This document shows positions 6,348 through 6,960 of a stretch of DNA of 6,960 nt, piece by piece. The first letter of the stretch is position 1; each line of letters begins with the position of its first letter. The notes beneath the pieces are model-generated. The model had not been told where the DNA came from and searched no databases. It saw only the letters and a program-made list of their open reading frames with translations. The stretch is from contig DNFL01000014.1 of the NCBI GenBank assembly GCA_003486945.1, forward strand, positions 1 through 6,960. Direction: 5' to 3'. Origin of the DNA: Hyphomonas sp. Its GTDB lineage: Bacteria > Pseudomonadota > Alphaproteobacteria > Caulobacterales > Hyphomonadaceae. A program made the position numbers and the translations under genes.

Positions 6348-6802
6348 GAGGCTCCATCTGAGGGCGCGATGAGAAACTTCTCCATCCTGTGCGCCGTCTC
6401 TCCGTCCGGATAGTAGGACTCGAGGGCGGCAATTACGCGATAATCGGCCGAGTCGTAAAGCCGGTGCGCTGCACTATTTGAAGCCCGCACCTCCAGCCGC
6501 ATCCGCGCAGCGCCGCGCTTTCTGGCGTAATCCTCACAGGCCGTAAGAATTTTTGATCCGAGACCCCGGCCCCGGGCAGCGGGGGCGACCGAGATGGAAT
6601 AGAGCCGGGCTATGTCCGACCCCTGACGGAACAGCAGCACGGCGGAGGCGTCCAGCGCGCCGGCAGTCTCGTGGACGAGGGTGAGGGTCTGCCCGGCGAG
6701 GAGGCGGCGCCAGGTGCGCCGATCGAACCGGTCCACGGCCGGGAAGGTTTCCTCCAGCGCGACGAGGGCAGACAGGTCAGCCTCGGTCGCCGGGCGGATC
6801 AA
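6344..6802 (-). CDS. GNAT-family (RimI-like) N-acetyltransferase
   Basis: This 152-residue single-domain protein should transfer an acetyl group from acetyl-CoA to an amine. The N-terminal IRPATEADLSAL (2-13) is a typical GNAT opening. Motif A, with the acetyl-CoA pyrophosphate loop, is VAPAARGRGLGSKIL (72-86), with the Q/RxxGxG pattern at R77-G82. Motif B is LEVRASNSAAHRLYDSADYRV (103-123), with N109 and Y116 at the usual RimI-like positions. The start is a TTG at 6802-6800 that overlaps the proB stop (TTGA). It is chosen because the conserved IRPATEAD begins right after it and no ATG or GTG fits. No clear Shine-Dalgarno is seen, suggesting reinitiation after proB. Its stop overlaps the ATP-grasp ligase start. 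True RimI acetylates ribosomal protein S18; here the partner gene suggests another substrate, such as an amino acid or dipeptide. Confidence 0.88.
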   Translation of the reverse strand: MIRPATEADLSALVALEETFPAVDRFDRRTWRRLLAGQTLTLVHETAGALDASAVLLFRQGSDIARLYSISVAPAARGRGLGSKILTACEDYARKRGAARMRLEVRASNSAAHRLYDSADYRVIAALESYYPDGETAHRMEKFLIAPSDGAS

Positions 6803-6918
6803 AGGCGCACCATGTCGTCGCGGTGGATGATGGCGGGGCGGCCGCGATAGCCGAGGATGGCTTCGGCCTCTTCCGTGCGGCGCCCGGCGATGCGGCGGAT
6901 GTCTTCGGCGCCGTAGGC
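6799..6918 (-). CDS. proB: Glutamate 5-kinase, C-terminal fragment (partial at contig end)
   Basis: Thirty-nine residues plus a TGA stop (6801-6799) are visible, reading on the minus strand from 6918. The segment IRRIAGRRTEEAEAILGY (7-24) is followed by RGRPAIIHRDDMVRL. This matches the end of the PUA domain of glutamate 5-kinase, whose E. coli member ends in QQIDAILGY and VAVHRDDM. The enzyme phosphorylates glutamate in the first step of proline synthesis, in the cytoplasm. The catalytic kinase domain lies outside the window. The frame stays open from 6919 to 6960, but those bases are adapter, so translation there (STLFPSPTLFRS) is meaningless. The stop overlaps the GNAT start, placing proB first of the visible genes in this operon. 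Confidence 0.85.
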   Translation of the reverse strand, partial: AYGAEDIRRIAGRRTEEAEAILGYRGRPAIIHRDDMVRL

Positions 6919-6960
6919 AGATCGGAAGAGGGTCGGGGAGGGAAAGAGGGTGGATCTCGG
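6919..6960. other. Sequencing-adapter remnant (Illumina TruSeq universal adapter), not genomic
   Basis: The last 42 bases begin AGATCGGAAGAG and end GATCTCGG. Aligned without gaps to the reverse complement of the TruSeq universal adapter as I recall it, they match at 37 of 42 positions. The five differences (6931, 6936, 6938, 6949, 6952) are all G in the window, replacing C, T, T, T and A. All-to-G errors fit missing-signal calls on two-colour instruments. The segment should be trimmed. Confidence 0.93.

Overview
The window (6,960 bp, GC-rich) looks like a chromosomal segment of an alphaproteobacterium. The best clue is a 102-residue homologue of the mitochondrial complex I accessory subunit NDUFS4, a family found essentially in Alphaproteobacteria and mitochondria. 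High GC and Caulobacterales/Hyphomonadaceae-like gene types fit, but the genus cannot be fixed from sequence alone.

Left part (1-970). Bases 1-89 look like the end of an insertion sequence: a short open tail ending at a TAA, and two 18-bp direct repeats 25 bp apart. Next comes a minus-strand cluster of tRNA-Pro(UGG), the NDUFS4-like gene and tRNA-Arg(UCU), with gaps of only 26-30 bp, probably one transcript started at a promoter just upstream of tRNA-Pro. Bases 628-970 hold no convincing gene. They do hold that promoter, a strong minus-strand intrinsic terminator with no known gene feeding it, and a 16-bp palindrome before the next gene.

Middle part (971-4846) is a fatty-acid/acyl-CoA block. 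An AraC-family regulator (plus) converges with an acyl-CoA thioesterase II, tesB (minus), only 3 bp apart. tesB diverges from a FATP-type long-chain acyl-CoA synthetase (plus) across 174 bp carrying candidate promoters for both genes and nested inverted repeats. The two enzymes catalyse opposing steps, acyl-CoA formation and hydrolysis. The AraC regulator has the N-terminal domain type often seen near lipid genes, so local regulation is plausible but not shown.

Right part (4878-6918) is a tight minus-strand operon: the C-terminal end of glutamate 5-kinase (proB), a RimI-like GNAT acetyltransferase starting at a TTG that overlaps the proB stop, and a 489-residue RLAN-type RimK-like ATP-grasp ligase starting in an ATGA overlap. 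GNAT plus ATP-grasp amidoligase suggests synthesis or modification of an amide-linked metabolite or peptide; the substrate is unknown.

The last 42 bases (6919-6960) are not genomic. They match the Illumina TruSeq universal adapter (reverse complement) at 37 of 42 positions, with all five differences being G, so the true sequence ends at about 6918.
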